This document shows, piece by piece, positions 62,978-64,000 of a DNA stretch of 64,000 bases. Position numbers and translations under genes: made by a program. The DNA lies in contig LSRX01001576.1 of assembly GCA_001939145.1 (NCBI GenBank), positions 1 to 64,000 of the forward strand, written 5' to 3'. Source of the DNA: Symbiodinium microadriaticum. Its lineage: Eukaryota; Sar; Dinophyceae; Suessiales; Symbiodiniaceae. The notes beneath the pieces are model-generated. The model saw only the letters and a program-made list of their open reading frames with translations, was not told the origin of the DNA and made no database searches. The first letter of the stretch is position 1, and each line of letters opens with the position of its first letter.

Positions 62978-63313
62978 TTACAAGGCATCTTGAGTACTAA
63001 CAAGTTGGGAAGCAGGTAAAGAATTTTGACTGATGGTATCAAAGTGCTGATTGAAACCTCCTATCATCTTGTCAAGAGCAGAACGAATATGTCGAATGTG
63101 GTTAAGCAGCTCAGTGACAGCATCGGTGAGTTCAGAACACTGCTGTGAGATGTCTCTCACTTGTCCTTGAATAGAATCAAGTTGCATCTGGTGGATGCGA
63201 TGAACTGCTTGCTCTTCTTCTCGTTGCTGGATGGTGTCGGAACAAAGTGATGTATAGCGAGTCCAGCGATCCAAAGCCAAAAGCGGTTCCATTGCAGAAT
63301 TAAGATTTGTCAT
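62978..63313 (-). CDS. Hypothetical coiled-coil protein 1
   Basis: 111 codons from ATG (MTNLNSAMEPLLALDRW) to stop. Most of the chain is a heptad-like helix: QLDSIQGQVRDISQQCSELT and LLNHIRHIRSALDKM. It has no signal peptide or membrane segment. It lies 153 bases downstream of a similar-sized coiled-coil frame on the same strand, in a compact AT-richer part of the window. The pair could be exons of one gene, small genes of a mobile element that extends past the window, or an ORF3-like remnant. There is no direct match to LINE ORF3 beyond the coil character. Confidence 0.4.
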   Translation of the reverse strand: MTNLNSAMEPLLALDRWTRYTSLCSDTIQQREEEQAVHRIHQMQLDSIQGQVRDISQQCSELTDAVTELLNHIRHIRSALDKMIGGFNQHFDTISQNSLPASQLVSTQDAL

Positions 63314-63466
63314 ACTTGGGACTCAACAGTTCTGGAAAGGGCTAATGCATACAATGCATGGACTGCAAAGACTGCAAAGCGCTTTATGAAAACGACAGTA
63401 ATTGTTGTTGTTGATCGGCATTTCCAGGGACTCAAGCCTGAAAAGGAGCTGCAACATTAAGAATCT

Positions 63467-63733
63467 TTACTCTTGGTGAGACATGTGATCACGAAGATAC
63501 TCCAAAGCCGCCACACCTTGCTGTAGTGCAGCAATCTCTTGGTTGCAGATTTGAACGAAATCTGCCAACATCTCACGGTAATCATTCGACAAATAAAGTG
63601 AAGACGCGGGTGGCGACGGATTGGACGCCGACTGGTTCTCCACGAGAATCTGTAGCAGTGCTTGAGCAATTGCTTCACGACGCTGCTGTGGATCAGTGGG
63701 TAGTTCACTTCCTGCTTGCGAAGATTGATCGCT
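63467..63733 (-). CDS. Hypothetical coiled-coil protein 2
   Basis: The ATG at 63733 (MSDQSSQAGSELPTD) opens 89 codons. Helical parts are QQRREAIAQALLQILVENQ and DFVQICNQEIAALQQGVAAL, with a Pro/Ser linker between. The frame is also open upstream to 63808 but without a better start. The window ends 270 bases further, so its true context is not visible. No family is recognised. Confidence 0.4.
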   Translation of the reverse strand, partial: SDQSSQAGSELPTDPQQRREAIAQALLQILVENQSASNPSPPASSLYLSNDYREMLADFVQICNQEIAALQQGVAALEYLRDHMSHQE

Positions 63734-64000
63734 CATGGTGAATAATTGAACACTGAAAGCAGATTGAAACCTCAATGGCTGTGGAAAAGTGAAACACATC
63801 TTCTTCACGGGCAGTGATCATGAATTGATTGAAAAATGGAATGTAACTGTGTAAGTTGTAGGAGTCTTCGTCCTTGAGGCCAAACGTACTTCTTGATATT
63901 AGCCAATCGAGATTGAAATAAAGATGTACTTCGAAGAGAACTTGCCAATGATGTCGGCAAACGAAATCTCCTAGACTCACTGTTCATAATCATCTCAATG

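Overview
The window looks like nuclear DNA of a dinoflagellate, most likely a member of the Suessiales/Symbiodiniaceae. The evidence is TTTAGGG-type telomere-like repeats scattered inside the sequence, a Ty1/copia element and ankyrin repeats (AWPxGAxAVD) of the style common in Symbiodinium, apparent relics of the dinoflagellate spliced leader, a probable GC-AG intron, low gene density and many triplet microsatellites. The species call is inference. No prokaryotic operon, rRNA or convincing tRNA gene was seen.

Layout: 1-2.9 kb is non-coding with pyrimidine tracts. 2.9-11.5 kb (minus strand) is a non-LTR retrotransposon, LINE-A: ORF1, an in-frame UGA-CUA stop, ORF2 (endonuclease and reverse transcriptase), a poly-G motif, ORF3 (membrane segment and coiled coil), and ORF4 with a 2-oxoglutarate/Fe(II) dioxygenase-like domain. 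11.7-13.9 kb (minus) is a single-exon ankyrin-repeat membrane protein, probably a host gene. 13.9-28.3 kb has no gene I can recognise. 28.3-38.4 kb (minus) is LINE-B, a second and more decayed element with the same gene order plus an RNase H, interrupted by unrelated sequence and a 423-base assembly gap. 38.4-39.6 kb is a telomere-like 34-bp minisatellite. 40.0-41.6 kb (plus) is an ISXO2/IS1595-like transposase gene. 42.4-52.6 kb (plus) is a Ty1/copia element with both LTRs, inserted into a CTA microsatellite. 52.6-62.5 kb is non-coding with microsatellites and diverged tandem repeats. Two small coiled-coil reading frames lie near the right end.

The main observation is that all three retroelements, two LINEs and one copia element of unrelated replication machinery, carry the same accessory domain. 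It reads HxDxxN, then GxGLWV or GGLWV, then HA, then R followed by a hydrophobic strand. This is the metal- and 2-oxoglutarate-binding layout of the double-stranded beta-helix dioxygenases, and the spacing and flanking residues resemble TET/JBP enzymes. Each element also has a small single-pass membrane protein. Dinoflagellate DNA is known to contain 5-hydroxymethyluracil, so retroelement-borne base-oxidising enzymes are a plausible and testable idea. The two LINEs also share an in-frame UGA-CUA between ORF1 and ORF2, the classical readthrough context, and a conserved poly-G motif ahead of ORF3.
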